Program-made: the position numbers and the translations under genes
The notes under the pieces: generated by a model
Told to the model about the DNA's origin: nothing
The model's database searches: none
What the model saw: the letters and a program-made list of their open reading frames with translations, nothing else
Part shown: positions 7,435-16,831 of the stretch, one piece after another
Layout: each line of letters begins with the position of its first letter
Position numbering within the stretch: position 1 is the first letter of the stretch
NCBI GenBank assembly: GCA_031296305.1
Contig: JARLFZ010000034.1
Span: 1 to 36,797, forward strand
Source: Occallatibacter sp.
GTDB lineage: Bacteria > Acidobacteriota > Terriglobia > Terriglobales > Acidobacteriaceae
DNA length: 36,797 bases
Direction of reading: 5' to 3'

Positions 7435-10400
7435 ATGCAAGTCAATCCTGGATCAGCGCAAAATTTGCCTGGTAGCGTGCCGTTGCGTGGAAGAATCTTC
7501 CGCGCCGGCCTGTGCCTGACAATCGCGTTGGCAGCACTTCTTACCATTGGAGCACCGCTCCGCGCACAAACCGCATCCGGCACCGTGACGGGCGTTGTGT
7601 CCGATCCTGCCGGAGCCGTGGTTCTTGGCGCAAATGTCACCGCCAGGAACACGGCCACGGGCGAAATCCGCAAAACCGTTTCCAATAGCGCCGGAGTCTT
7701 CTCCATTCCGGCACTGCCGCCCGGTCCCTACACGGTGGACGCGACGGCGAAGGGCTTTGAGGAAGACACATCTAACCTGACGCTCTCGGTAGGTCAGATT
7801 CTGAACATCAACTTCAGCCTGAAAGTGGGATCTGCCAACGAAAAGATTGAAGTTGTCGCCACTGAGTCGACGGGCCTGGAGACCGAAGATCACGAACTGA
7901 ACGCCACCATGGAAGCAGCGACCATGGAGAGTTTGCCGGAGCAGTCGGGCTATCGTAATGCGACTTTCTACGCGCAGACGACGCAGGCCGGCGTGGAGCC
8001 GGGGTCGACGCTGGGCTACAGCAACATCAACTCCAACGTCAGCCAGTACAACCAGCAAAGCAACCAGTTGTTCATCGCAGGACAGGGCTTCTGGTCGACC
8101 AGCTACCTTCTGGACGGCGTCATCGACATGAGCTACTTCGATCAGACTGCCACAGTGAACACGCCCGTCGATGCAACACAGCAGGTGGAGATCGTCCGCA
8201 ACAGCGCGAACGCCCGTTACGACGGCGCCAATACGCTGAATGCAATCACCAAGAGCGGAACCCAGACCATCCACGGCAGCGTCTATGAATATCTGCAGAA
8301 CAATCAGATGAATGCCAGAGGCTGGGCTGCGGGCCCTCTGGGCGAACTCCGCTACAATTTGTTCGGCGCGGACGCCGGCTGGAAGATCCCGTTCACCAAG
8401 GACAAGTTATTTTTCTTTGTCTCCTATGAAGGCTTTCGCCAGGTTCAAGCCGCCTTCCTGCAGGCCTATGTGCCCACGGCGGCAGAACGGTCCGGAGACT
8501 TCAGCGCGGATCTGCTTTCGGGCGCAATACCCAACCAGGGTCCAACCGCTGTCTTTGACCCCACTTCCTACACCACAAACTGCCCGGCCGGTGGTTGTTC
8601 CGGTACGAGTGTTCTCACGCAGTTTACCTACAACGGCCACCCGAACGTGATCAACCCGGCACTGATCACACCCTTGGCCACCAAGTACCTGAATTTGCTG
8701 TATCCATTGCCCAACGGCCGCAACACGAACCTGACGGCCGACAACTACGGGAGCTTCAACAGCCGGACCAAATTCACGCACGACGACTGGCTGGGCCGTG
8801 CCGATTACAACCTCAGCGAGAAGGATCACCTCTTCGGAGCCTACGACACCAACAACCCAGACATCATCCGTCCGGAGGATTGGGACAGCGGCGACGATAG
8901 TCCTGCAGGGAACCCCATACTTGACGTCAAGGAGCATAACCAACTCTACGGAACAGACATCTACCTTGAAGAGAGTCACGTACTGAGCCCAACGCTTGTG
9001 AATACCGCGCGCGTCGGCTATGCGCGCTCCGTGAACGGACAGCAATTTGACCAGATCGCCAATGGCACGGACTATTTCCACCAGGTATTCGGGCTTACCG
9101 GCCTGAATCCGTCGCCAACGGTCTGGGGCACACCGGGCCTCAACGTAGGCGGCTACTCCGGCGTCAGCGGCTCCCCGCTTGGCGAGCATCAGAACATGTT
9201 TGAGTACATCGATGAGGTCAACCTGCTGCGCGGCAAGCACTCGATCTTCTTCGGCGCAGAGGTTGACGTCGTCGACTACAACGCATTCTGGTATACGGGA
9301 AGTCCCAACGGCGGCTTGAGCGCAAGCGGCCAATACACCTACAACGGTTGCAACAGTACCTGCCCAACCGGCACTACGAATACCGCGACCGCTGCCTGGC
9401 AAAACCCCTCGACCTTTCTCGTGACAGGAACCCCCAGCGAAACCGTCAATGGCACCAAGTTCAGCGGCATGCCGGCGGCCAACCAACTGGCGGACTTTTT
9501 GCTGGGAGATTACAACGGCCTCAGTGCCACCGCAGGCAGTCAGATTGGGCACTTCCATCAACACAACATCATGCCCTACGTCCAGGACGACTGGCGTCTT
9601 TCGAACAAGGTCACCCTCAACCTGGGCATGCGCTATGACTACTACTCACCAGTCACCGAGGCGCAGGGCCACGCCGGCATCCTCAACCCCGTCACAGGCA
9701 CGTTCAGCGTGCAGTCCTACAACTCAAACCGGTTCAACTTCAGCCCCAGGGCTGGGTTCGCCTACGCGCTCGACAGCAAGACTGCCATCCACGGCGGAGG
9801 CGGCATCTACTATTACCAGTTCAGCTACTATGACCTGACGAACATGATGAACAATCCGTACTACAACACGGGGCTGAACGCCACGCAGACCGCGACCAAC
9901 CCTGTCGTCTGGACCGGGACTACCGCGAATCCCAACATACCCGGCTCGACAAAAGGGCAGCTGGAGATCCTCAAGTTGGCAAATGCAGAATCCATCTGGG
10001 CCGCGATGCCTGCGCCGAGCGGCGTATTCGTACCCGGCAACTCAACGTTTGCCCAGAAAATGCCCACCAGCTACAGCGAGCAATGGAACCTGGCCGTGCA
10101 GAGAACCTTCGGCAGGGACTATTTGCTCACAGTCGACTACGTGGGAAGCTCGAACCACCACATCTTCAACTACAGCAACATCAACCAGGCCGCTTTGAGC
10201 TCCACCGGCACCGGTACCACGGCCAACATCAACGCTCGCAGACCGTACCAGTCAGTCCAGGGCAACATCGAGGAGTATCACAAGTGGGGTTCATCCCACT
10301 ACGACGGGCTCGAAGTCCAGATGAAGAAGAGCTACACCAACGGCTTGCAGTTCAACGCCAACTACGTCTGGGGCAAGTCCATGGACTTCCAGGACTCCGA

Positions 10401-11019
10401 TCACAAGGCCACCGGCGAGATGGGCAACAACCCGCAGATTGACTATGGGCGCACGGACTTCATGCAGAAGTACGTCATCAAGGTGTCGGGCGCATACGAA
10501 CTTCCCATCGGCAAGGGCAAATGGCTGCTGAACAGCGGCAAGTGGTGGGAGAACGAGCTGGGCGGATGGAAGTTCAGCGGACTGCTCGCGATCAGAGCTG
10601 GCATGCCGTTCAACGCAACCGCCGGCGACAACTCCAATACCGGCGGCGGCATTCAAAATCGCGCCACGGCAACCTGCAACGGAAACGGTGGCGCACCCGG
10701 CTTTGTTCCTAAGGCAGCCAATGCATTGTCACCATATTTCAACACCTCCTGCTACACAGTCCCGACGACCAACGTATTCGGCAATGAACGCCGCAACGAC
10801 TTGAACGGACCGAGAAACACCAACCTGGACCTGGCTGCCTTCAAGCAGTTCGAACTCTGGGAGAACCTGAAGTTCCAGTGGCGTACTGACGCATTTGACT
10901 CGCTGAACCATCCGTTGCCCGGCATGCCGAACCAAAGCTGCTGCAGCGGCACATTCGGCGAAATCACCTCAAAGGGCAACGCGCGTACCATCCAGCTTTC
11001 AGGAAAGTTTCTCTGGTAA
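7435..11019 (+). CDS. TonB-dependent receptor, Oar-like, with N-terminal carboxypeptidase-regulatory domain
   Basis: A 1194-aa outer-membrane receptor. ATG 7435 is chosen because GGAGG lies 8 nt upstream; an in-frame TTG at 7420 precedes that ribosome-binding site. A signal peptide (about 20-45, ending PLRAQ) is followed by a CarboxypepD_reg beta sandwich (about 48-130: GVVSDPAGAVVLGANVTARN, then FSIPALPPGPYTVDATAKGF). Next come a plug domain (TSYLLDGVIDMSYF; VEIVRNSANARYDGANTLNA) and a long beta barrel ending in the aromatic IQLSGKFLW. This Oar-like class is greatly expanded in Acidobacteriota and is thought to import oligosaccharides or peptides with TonB/ExbBD energy. Substrate is not readable from sequence; the mannosidase nearby and the shared motif suggest a glycan. 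Confidence 0.95.
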   Translation: MQVNPGSAQNLPGSVPLRGRIFRAGLCLTIALAALLTIGAPLRAQTASGTVTGVVSDPAGAVVLGANVTARNTATGEIRKTVSNSAGVFSIPALPPGPYTVDATAKGFEEDTSNLTLSVGQILNINFSLKVGSANEKIEVVATESTGLETEDHELNATMEAATMESLPEQSGYRNATFYAQTTQAGVEPGSTLGYSNINSNVSQYNQQSNQLFIAGQGFWSTSYLLDGVIDMSYFDQTATVNTPVDATQQVEIVRNSANARYDGANTLNAITKSGTQTIHGSVYEYLQNNQMNARGWAAGPLGELRYNLFGADAGWKIPFTKDKLFFFVSYEGFRQVQAAFLQAYVPTAAERSGDFSADLLSGAIPNQGPTAVFDPTSYTTNCPAGGCSGTSVLTQFTYNGHPNVINPALITPLATKYLNLLYPLPNGRNTNLTADNYGSFNSRTKFTHDDWLGRADYNLSEKDHLFGAYDTNNPDIIRPEDWDSGDDSPAGNPILDVKEHNQLYGTDIYLEESHVLSPTLVNTARVGYARSVNGQQFDQIANGTDYFHQVFGLTGLNPSPTVWGTPGLNVGGYSGVSGSPLGEHQNMFEYIDEVNLLRGKHSIFFGAEVDVVDYNAFWYTGSPNGGLSASGQYTYNGCNSTCPTGTTNTATAAWQNPSTFLVTGTPSETVNGTKFSGMPAANQLADFLLGDYNGLSATAGSQIGHFHQHNIMPYVQDDWRLSNKVTLNLGMRYDYYSPVTEAQGHAGILNPVTGTFSVQSYNSNRFNFSPRAGFAYALDSKTAIHGGGGIYYYQFSYYDLTNMMNNPYYNTGLNATQTATNPVVWTGTTANPNIPGSTKGQLEILKLANAESIWAAMPAPSGVFVPGNSTFAQKMPTSYSEQWNLAVQRTFGRDYLLTVDYVGSSNHHIFNYSNINQAALSSTGTGTTANINARRPYQSVQGNIEEYHKWGSSHYDGLEVQMKKSYTNGLQFNANYVWGKSMDFQDSDHKATGEMGNNPQIDYGRTDFMQKYVIKVSGAYELPIGKGKWLLNSGKWWENELGGWKFSGLLAIRAGMPFNATAGDNSNTGGGIQNRATATCNGNGGAPGFVPKAANALSPYFNTSCYTVPTTNVFGNERRNDLNGPRNTNLDLAAFKQFELWENLKFQWRTDAFDSLNHPLPGMPNQSCCSGTFGEITSKGNARTIQLSGKFLW

Positions 11020-11045
11020 AGCCATAACCTTTCCTCCTGGAGAGA

Positions 11046-11088
11046 GCGCTGGCCCGGGGCAAACCGCCCGAGCCAGCGCATTTTTTTT
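11046..11088 (+). terminator. rho-independent terminator of the TonB-dependent receptor gene
   Basis: GCGCTGGC (11046-11053) pairs with GCCAGCGC (11072-11079) around a GC-rich interior that can extend the stem. Eight T residues follow from 11081. It starts 26 bp after the receptor stop, so the receptor appears to be the last gene of its transcript. Confidence 0.8.
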
Positions 11089-11161
11089 GCGGGCACTGCG
11101 ATCCACCACGGTTCCATTTGGGGTCAATCGCATTTGGAATAGAAGTCATGAACCGACGACG

Positions 11162-11326
11162 TTTTGAAAGGGCACGGCTTCAGCCGTGCCGCAAGTATCC
11201 ACCAAATCGTCGGGGCTTTAGCCGCTGCGGAATGTATTTGTTGCCTTCTAAAACCACCCCTCAGGGGCTAAAGCCCCGCTGTTTATGCACCCTTCATGGC
11301 ACAGCTAAAGCCGTGCCCTTTCAAAA
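11162..11326. repeat. 165-bp palindrome cluster bounded by a 19-bp perfect inverted repeat
   Basis: TTTTGAAAGGGCACGGCTT at 11162-11180 is repeated as its exact reverse complement at 11308-11326. Inside are the palindromes GGCACGGCTTCAGCCGTGCC (11171-11190) and GGGGCTAAAGCCCC-type sequence (around 11264-11277). It lies between the receptor terminator and the convergent regulator gene. The layout resembles a non-autonomous mobile element, but no target duplication was identified. Confidence 0.7.
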
Positions 11327-11346
11327 CCAAATTTATGCGACCAGAT

Positions 11347-12672
11347 TTAGTACGTGCGAAAAGCCACCACTTCCGCGTGGAAGGGCGTGCCGCTCATGCG
11401 CGCGGTCTTGAGCAGAATTTCAAAATAGGGAATCTTGTTTCCCGGAAGCTTTTTCAGGAAATTGCTCATGGCTTCTTCCGATGTCACAAATTCGCCCGCC
11501 GCATTGGTAGCCTCGGCGTTGGTGCCCTCGATGATCAGCGCGCTTCCGGTGCGGCTGGGGTTGGGCAGATACGCAATCACGCTATAGCCCAGCGATGCGT
11601 AGGGATCGGCAGGTTGCGTGTATAGCGCCTGCTCGCCGGCCCGCGGGTGCAGATTCACCACGAACGATTGATCCAGAGTCGCGTCGTATTTCACCAGAAA
11701 ATTCATCTCGTCGGTGAAGAGATCGACCCAGGGGTTTGATTTGCGGCTGCCGATGAGAATTACGTTGTCGCGCTTAACTGAATCGGTAGTAAATTCGCGG
11801 GCATAGGAAATATGAACGCTTGTCGAACGCGGGTAGAGCGCCACAATCCGCTGTGCCACCTGAAAATCTCCGAAGCTCCCGTTATTCCTGGACGCAATGG
11901 ATTCGAATGCGATGGGATTGGCGACCTTGTTATCCGCTGTGCACAGGGAGAACGAATGGATCTGGCTCATGTAGCTGCGATTCAAATAGTCGCTCAGCGG
12001 ATACGACTGCTTCATCATATCTTCGACAATTGCAAATGAGGTGTCGGCAAGAACGATGTCGGTCCCCTGCGCGGAATCCAGAAAGCGCGGCCAAAATTCA
12101 GCCAGGGCGGGCTGCCCGTCCCAGGTGTACACCATTTTGTGCAACGACCGATTCTCCATCCACAGTGAGGCGCAGGCAATGGCCAGCACAAGTGCGACCG
12201 CAGAAACCACGAGCAGCGGCAACTGCGCACGCCACCACGGCGCGATGACCGCGGGCGGCAATGCCGCAGCCGCGGCTTCGGCAGCTTTAGCCGCTTCGCT
12301 GGGCGGAGCTTCCGCGCGCCAGCGGAAGATGGGCGTGTAGCTGCCGCGCGGAATGTCAAAGATGAGGGCTTCATCCTTGCCTTCCGCCGCGAAGTACGCT
12401 TCCACGCGACGCCGCAATTCCGTCGCGCTTACTCTGACAATGTTGTCCTGGCTGGTATCGTAGGAGTCCCTGCGCCCGAAAACGGCCTGGCCAATTTCCT
12501 GCTCGTGAATGTCGCTGAGGCCCTCTTTGATCGACTTTTTCCCAACGTAGTAGAGGAACTCCTTGAGGCGGGTGGCCCGCTTCAAATGATCGCTTGCAGC
12601 GGCAGCTTCGAGCACCCTCCAGGCCGCCTCGGGAGTGATGGGATGAGCCGCGCCTTTGGGATCTGAACTCAT
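11347..12672 (-). CDS. membrane-anchored putative transcriptional regulator
   Basis: A 441-aa protein from the ATG at 12672; a start at 12795 would add 41 residues without a visible ribosome-binding site. Residues ~10-115 (LKRATRLKEFLYYVGKKSI, then DIHEQEIGQAVFGRRDSYD, VRVSATELRRRVEAYFAAEG, IPRGSYTPIFRW) match a cytoplasmic N-terminal domain frequent in Acidobacteriota multi-domain proteins and thought to be DNA-binding-like. An Ala-rich linker leads to one membrane helix (LPLLVVSAVALVLAIACASLW). The extracytoplasmic part of about 250 residues is a possible sensor (WDGQPALAEFWPRFL; VILIGSRKSNPWVDLF). CadC/ToxR-like topology. It is divergent from the GH38 gene and lies between the two motif-bearing promoters, so it is a candidate regulator of the locus. 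DNA binding is inferred. Confidence 0.65.
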   Translation of the reverse strand: MSSDPKGAAHPITPEAAWRVLEAAAASDHLKRATRLKEFLYYVGKKSIKEGLSDIHEQEIGQAVFGRRDSYDTSQDNIVRVSATELRRRVEAYFAAEGKDEALIFDIPRGSYTPIFRWRAEAPPSEAAKAAEAAAAALPPAVIAPWWRAQLPLLVVSAVALVLAIACASLWMENRSLHKMVYTWDGQPALAEFWPRFLDSAQGTDIVLADTSFAIVEDMMKQSYPLSDYLNRSYMSQIHSFSLCTADNKVANPIAFESIASRNNGSFGDFQVAQRIVALYPRSTSVHISYAREFTTDSVKRDNVILIGSRKSNPWVDLFTDEMNFLVKYDATLDQSFVVNLHPRAGEQALYTQPADPYASLGYSVIAYLPNPSRTGSALIIEGTNAEATNAAGEFVTSEEAMSNFLKKLPGNKIPYFEILLKTARMSGTPFHAEVVAFRTY

Positions 12673-13444
12673 TGCGAAACTGAAAATGCTCCACTCACAT
12701 TGGGGCCGCGAGGCTAGTGCGAAGAAAACCGGGGACTCCCCGTCCTTTGTATCACTCCGGTCTGGCAAGCGTCCAGGTTTTCGACTGTAACACATTGAAA
12801 GGTAAAGGCTTGTGCAGGCGATCCGGCTACGCGGGCGCGGTCGGCTTTTTCTGTCGATAAAAGGCCGATCTCCATCCCCTCAATTCGCGGCCTTCCCAGG
12901 CTTAAGTTGCTCTCTCTTCATAGATTGCCCGCGACGGGGCACACGCGCCGTGTACCATCAGAGGGAAGCGAAAAAGCGCCGCAATTGGCCTCGATCGTCG
13001 TGGAGGAACTCCCGTTAAACGATTGATTTTGAAAATCTTACGTCCTTTTACTGTATTCCTTACGGTAAATTGACTTGTCACCCCCTGCCCGTGCCGAACA
13101 GACTGGCGTAGCTTCCAAGAATCCCGGTAGCCAGGCGCCTGAACTGCGGCCTTCACAAGCTTTTTTTGGCGGCTGGAAGAGGATATCGCGGGATCGATTT
13201 ACAAAGTCAGGAAACCATCTGCTGGGGGAAAGAATCGCTGAGCGGCAGACAGACTAGAACGGCCGCCACCCCCCGGAAACCATCAACTTTTGCACCTCAG
13301 ACATAAGCGTAACCAAAACCGCGGACGGCTAACATGGGCATCCGTAATCCTGTGCGTGGAAGACCTCCATGCGGACACGCGATCACAAACGGTCGGGACT
13401 CGCAGATCCCGCGTTGCTTTAGAAATTTGGGAAGGAATCGCCTC
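12673..13444. other. divergent intergenic region between the regulator and the GH38 gene
   Basis: About 770 bp holding the candidate operator at 13048-13071 and no gene I can support. A 41-codon upstream extension of the regulator frame (to 12795) and a 37-codon upstream extension of the GH38 frame (to 13334) fall here and are not favoured. Confidence 0.5.
13048..13071 (+). promoter_or_regulatory. candidate operator, second copy
   Basis: TTACTGTATTCCTTAC followed by GGTAAATT, differing from 6921-6944 by one base. In this copy the change makes the right half TTACGGTAA. It lies about 375 bp upstream of the chosen GH38 start and is followed by TTGTCA, as at the first site. Confidence 0.55.
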
Positions 13445-16400
13445 TTGAAGAAGAAGGGTTTTTGCGGAATTGCGGCAGTTGGTTTTTTGCTTTCTGGAAT
13501 GGCGTGGGCGCAATCGGCCCAGCAAATCGCCACGCAGTCTCTGCCGGCGCAGGCGCAGCAGGTCATCGAGCGTCTGGGGCAGTTGAATCGTCTGCCCGAT
13601 GCACAATGGCGGGTTCATCCCGGCGATCTGCCGCATGGCGAGAGTCCTGATCTTGACGATTCAGGTTGGGCGGCGGTGAAGCCCGGCGACGAAGGCGGCA
13701 CCGACGCTGCCTGGTATCGGGCCTGGATTGAAGTGCCGAAGGACCTGCACGGTTACGACCTGAGCGGCACAAGAATCTGGTTTCAATTCCGCGCGCGCGC
13801 AGCGGCGAGCCGTGAGATGCCGACCGAGATTGTGTACTTCAACGGGCGGCGCGTCGCCATGGGCGAGAGCCTGGAACGCATGGTTTTGCTGGACGGAGCC
13901 AAGCCCCAGGAGCGAATTCTCGTAGCTGTGAAACTGCTGGCGACCGACAGCAACAAACGCTTCCAGAGCGCGGGAGCACAAATCGAATTTTCCGAGCGCC
14001 GGCCCAATCCGCAAGATTTGCACGACGAGTTTCTTTCGGCATCGCTGCTATTGCCCAGCTTTTCAAAGAATGCCGAAGCCGACAATGCAACGCTCGTGAA
14101 GGCGATTGAGACCGTCGATATCAAGGCCCTCGATGCGGTCGATCAAGACAGATTCGACGCCTCGCTGCGAGCCGCGCAGTCGACGCTCGAGGCGCTGAAG
14201 CCCGTGCTGCAACGGGCGACCCTGCATCTTACAGGCAACTCGCACATCGACGCGGCGTGGCTTTGGCCGCGTTCGGAAACGGTCGACGTGGTGAAGCGCA
14301 CCTTTTCCACCGCGCTGCAACTGATGCACGAGTACCCCACCTACACTTACTCGCAATCCGCGGCAGTGTATAACGACTGGCTGGCGGACAAGTATCCCCC
14401 AATTAACGATGAGATCAAGCAGCGCATTCAGCAGGGCCGCTGGGAAGTAGTCGGCGGTATGTGGGTGGAACCGGACCTGAATCTGCCTGACGGAGAATCG
14501 ACGGCGCGGTCCATCCTGATCGGCAAGCGGTGGTTCCAGCAGCACTATGGAGTGGATGTGCATGTTGGCTGGAATCCCGATACCTTCGGTTACAACTGGC
14601 AGCTTCCGCAAATTTATAAAAAATCGGGCATCGATTTCTTCGTCACCCAGAAGATGTCGTGGAACGACACCAACAAGCTGCCTTTCAAGTTTTTCTGGTG
14701 GGAATCTCCCGACGGCAGCAAGGTGCTGACTTATTTCCCCCATGGATATGGGGACAGCGATCTGAACCCGGTACACCTCTCTGCCGAACTCGTTGAAGCG
14801 CGCAAACTCGCTCCCGGCTTGACGGACATGATGGATCTGTATGGCGTGGGCGATCACGGCGGAGGCCCAACCCGCGACAATCTCGACGACGGACTGCGCT
14901 GGATGCAGCCGGACAAGGTGGCGCCGAAGATGGAATTCGGCACCGCATTTCCGTATTTGTCCGGAATTGAAAAACAAATCGCTCCGGATTCGAAGACCTG
15001 GAACTACCGCAGCATTGCCGGGGGTTATCAATATCCGCCCGCGCCTCCCGCCGGTGAAATTTCCATTCCCACGTGGAACGACGAGCTTTATCTGGAGTTT
15101 CACCGCGGCGTGTTTACAACGCAGGCCAACCTGAAGCGCAGCCTGCGCGACGGCCCGGAACAGGCTCTGCATGCGGAGAATTACGCTTCGCTGGCGTGGC
15201 TCGATGGCGACCCGTATCCCTCCGATGAGCTGACCGACGCATGGAAGAAGATCACGTTTAACGGCTTCCACGATCTTGCCGCAGGCTCGGGCATTGCCGT
15301 CATCTACCGCGACGCGCAAAAGGATTTCGACCAGGTGCGCTGGGAGACGAATGAAATCTCCGCAAATGCGCTGCACACGCTCGCGGAGCGCATCGATACG
15401 AATGCGCCGGGTGGAGTTCCGGTGCTCGTCTTCAATCCGCTGGCATGGCCACGCTCCGCCCAGGTTGAAGTCGACGCGCAATTGCCCGCGCCGGCTACTG
15501 GCGTCGCGGTTCTCGATGCACACGGAGCGGTTCTGCCCTCGCAGATTCTTTCCGCCGACGCGCAGACGCACACCTTCCATCTGCTCGTCGAGGTTCGCGA
15601 TCTGCCGCCCATGGGCTATGAAGTTTTGCGCGTCGTTCCCGGCCATCGCACCTTCGTGAGCGATCTCAAAGTGAGCGCAACAACGCTTGAGAACGCGAAC
15701 CTGCGCGTGGTCGTCGATCCGAAGACCGGCTGCATCACGAGCCTCTTCGACAAGAAAGCGAACTTCGAAGCACTAGCGCCCGGAGCCTGCGGCAATCAAC
15801 TTCAAGCCTTCAAAGATCTGCCGAAGCAATACGATGCCTGGAACATCGATCCCGGAACGCTCGATCAGCCACCGGCGCTTTTAACCCAGGCAGACGCGGT
15901 CGAAGTGGTCGAACAGGGACCTTTGCGCGGCGTCATTCGCGTAACGCGACACTGGCAGAATTCCAAGTTCGTGCAGCAAATCGTTCTCAGCGTCGGCAGC
16001 GACGAAGCTGAAGTCGTGAACGACATTGACTGGCACGAGACCCACGTATTGCTCAAGGCTGCGTTTCCGTTGGCGGCTTCAGCGCCCTTCGCGACCTACG
16101 AAATTCCCTACGGAAGCATCGAGCGGCCGACCACGCGCGACAACAGTTGGGAGAAGGCTCGCTTCGAAGTGCCGGCGCTGCGCTGGGCCGATGAGGGCAA
16201 CGGGCAGCACGGCCTGAGCCTCATCAACGATTCGAAGTTTGGATATGACGCCGTGGGCAACCTCCTTCGCCTGACGCTGCTGCGCTCGCCCACCGCGCCC
16301 GATCCCGAAGCCGACCGCGGTCATCAGCACTTCCGTTATGCGCTCTATCCTCATGCGGGAGATTGGAAGCAGGCCATGACCGTCCGCCGCGGATACGAGT

Positions 16401-16738
16401 TCAACGAAGCGCCTTATGCAATCCAGGTCGCCGCGCACGCGGGAGCGATGCCTTCGGAATTCTCCTTCGTGACCGTTTCCGCGGACAACGTGGTTCTATC
16501 GGCTATGAAGAAAGCTGAAGACAGTGACGCGCTCGTCTTCCACTTGTACGAGTGGGCGGGCAAAGAGGCGACGGTGGAGCTGAAAGTTCCGCATGGAGCA
16601 ACGGGCGCGACGGAAACCAACCTGATCGAACAGCCCGAAGGAAAAGCGCTCGCCGTCGACAACGATCTCATCCATGTTGCAGTTCACCCCTTTGAAATTC
16701 TTGCAGTCCGCGTCGATTATCCGCACAAGACGCGGTGA
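13445..16738 (+). CDS. secreted GH38 alpha-mannosidase
   Basis: A retaining, zinc-dependent alpha-mannosidase that releases mannose from alpha-linked glycans, exported from the cytoplasm. I place the start at TTG 13445 because GGGAAGGA lies about 9 nt upstream and the product then opens with an ideal signal peptide (KKKGFCGIAAVGFLLSG, cleavage near AWAQ). An ATG at 13334 would add 37 unlikely residues. Residues 30-190 are an N-terminal beta domain. GNSHIDAAWLWP (about 262-273) supplies the zinc His and Asp. NPDTFGYNWQLPQI contains the nucleophile Asp379. GFHDLAAGSG contains zinc-ligand His609. The C-terminal beta domains are complete (1097 aa). No operon partner follows directly; a strong hairpin lies 31 bp after the stop. 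Confidence 0.93.
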   Translation: MKKKGFCGIAAVGFLLSGMAWAQSAQQIATQSLPAQAQQVIERLGQLNRLPDAQWRVHPGDLPHGESPDLDDSGWAAVKPGDEGGTDAAWYRAWIEVPKDLHGYDLSGTRIWFQFRARAAASREMPTEIVYFNGRRVAMGESLERMVLLDGAKPQERILVAVKLLATDSNKRFQSAGAQIEFSERRPNPQDLHDEFLSASLLLPSFSKNAEADNATLVKAIETVDIKALDAVDQDRFDASLRAAQSTLEALKPVLQRATLHLTGNSHIDAAWLWPRSETVDVVKRTFSTALQLMHEYPTYTYSQSAAVYNDWLADKYPPINDEIKQRIQQGRWEVVGGMWVEPDLNLPDGESTARSILIGKRWFQQHYGVDVHVGWNPDTFGYNWQLPQIYKKSGIDFFVTQKMSWNDTNKLPFKFFWWESPDGSKVLTYFPHGYGDSDLNPVHLSAELVEARKLAPGLTDMMDLYGVGDHGGGPTRDNLDDGLRWMQPDKVAPKMEFGTAFPYLSGIEKQIAPDSKTWNYRSIAGGYQYPPAPPAGEISIPTWNDELYLEFHRGVFTTQANLKRSLRDGPEQALHAENYASLAWLDGDPYPSDELTDAWKKITFNGFHDLAAGSGIAVIYRDAQKDFDQVRWETNEISANALHTLAERIDTNAPGGVPVLVFNPLAWPRSAQVEVDAQLPAPATGVAVLDAHGAVLPSQILSADAQTHTFHLLVEVRDLPPMGYEVLRVVPGHRTFVSDLKVSATTLENANLRVVVDPKTGCITSLFDKKANFEALAPGACGNQLQAFKDLPKQYDAWNIDPGTLDQPPALLTQADAVEVVEQGPLRGVIRVTRHWQNSKFVQQIVLSVGSDEAEVVNDIDWHETHVLLKAAFPLAASAPFATYEIPYGSIERPTTRDNSWEKARFEVPALRWADEGNGQHGLSLINDSKFGYDAVGNLLRLTLLRSPTAPDPEADRGHQHFRYALYPHAGDWKQAMTVRRGYEFNEAPYAIQVAAHAGAMPSEFSFVTVSADNVVLSAMKKAEDSDALVFHLYEWAGKEATVELKVPHGATGATETNLIEQPEGKALAVDNDLIHVAVHPFEILAVRVDYPHKTR

Positions 16739-16769
16739 TTTTTGCTTTGGACCTCTCGGTTGCTTTCGC

Positions 16770-16809
16770 ATGAAGATGTCCGCTGCGTTTCTGCAGCGGA
16801 CATCTTCAT
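16770..16809 (+). terminator. 17-bp perfect hairpin after the GH38 gene
   Basis: ATGAAGATGTCCGCTGC and its exact reverse complement surround a 6-nt loop GTTTCT. No T-run follows, so it may act as an mRNA 3'-end stabiliser or a weak or factor-assisted terminator rather than a classical intrinsic terminator. Confidence 0.6.
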
Positions 16810-16831
16810 CGAGCGCATTTCATAAACAGTT

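Noticed and set aside
14063..15646. A 527-codon open frame antisense to the GH38 gene
   Set aside because: It mirrors the codon bias of the real gene, has no ribosome-binding site and shows no family motif, while the plus-strand protein has a complete GH38 active site.
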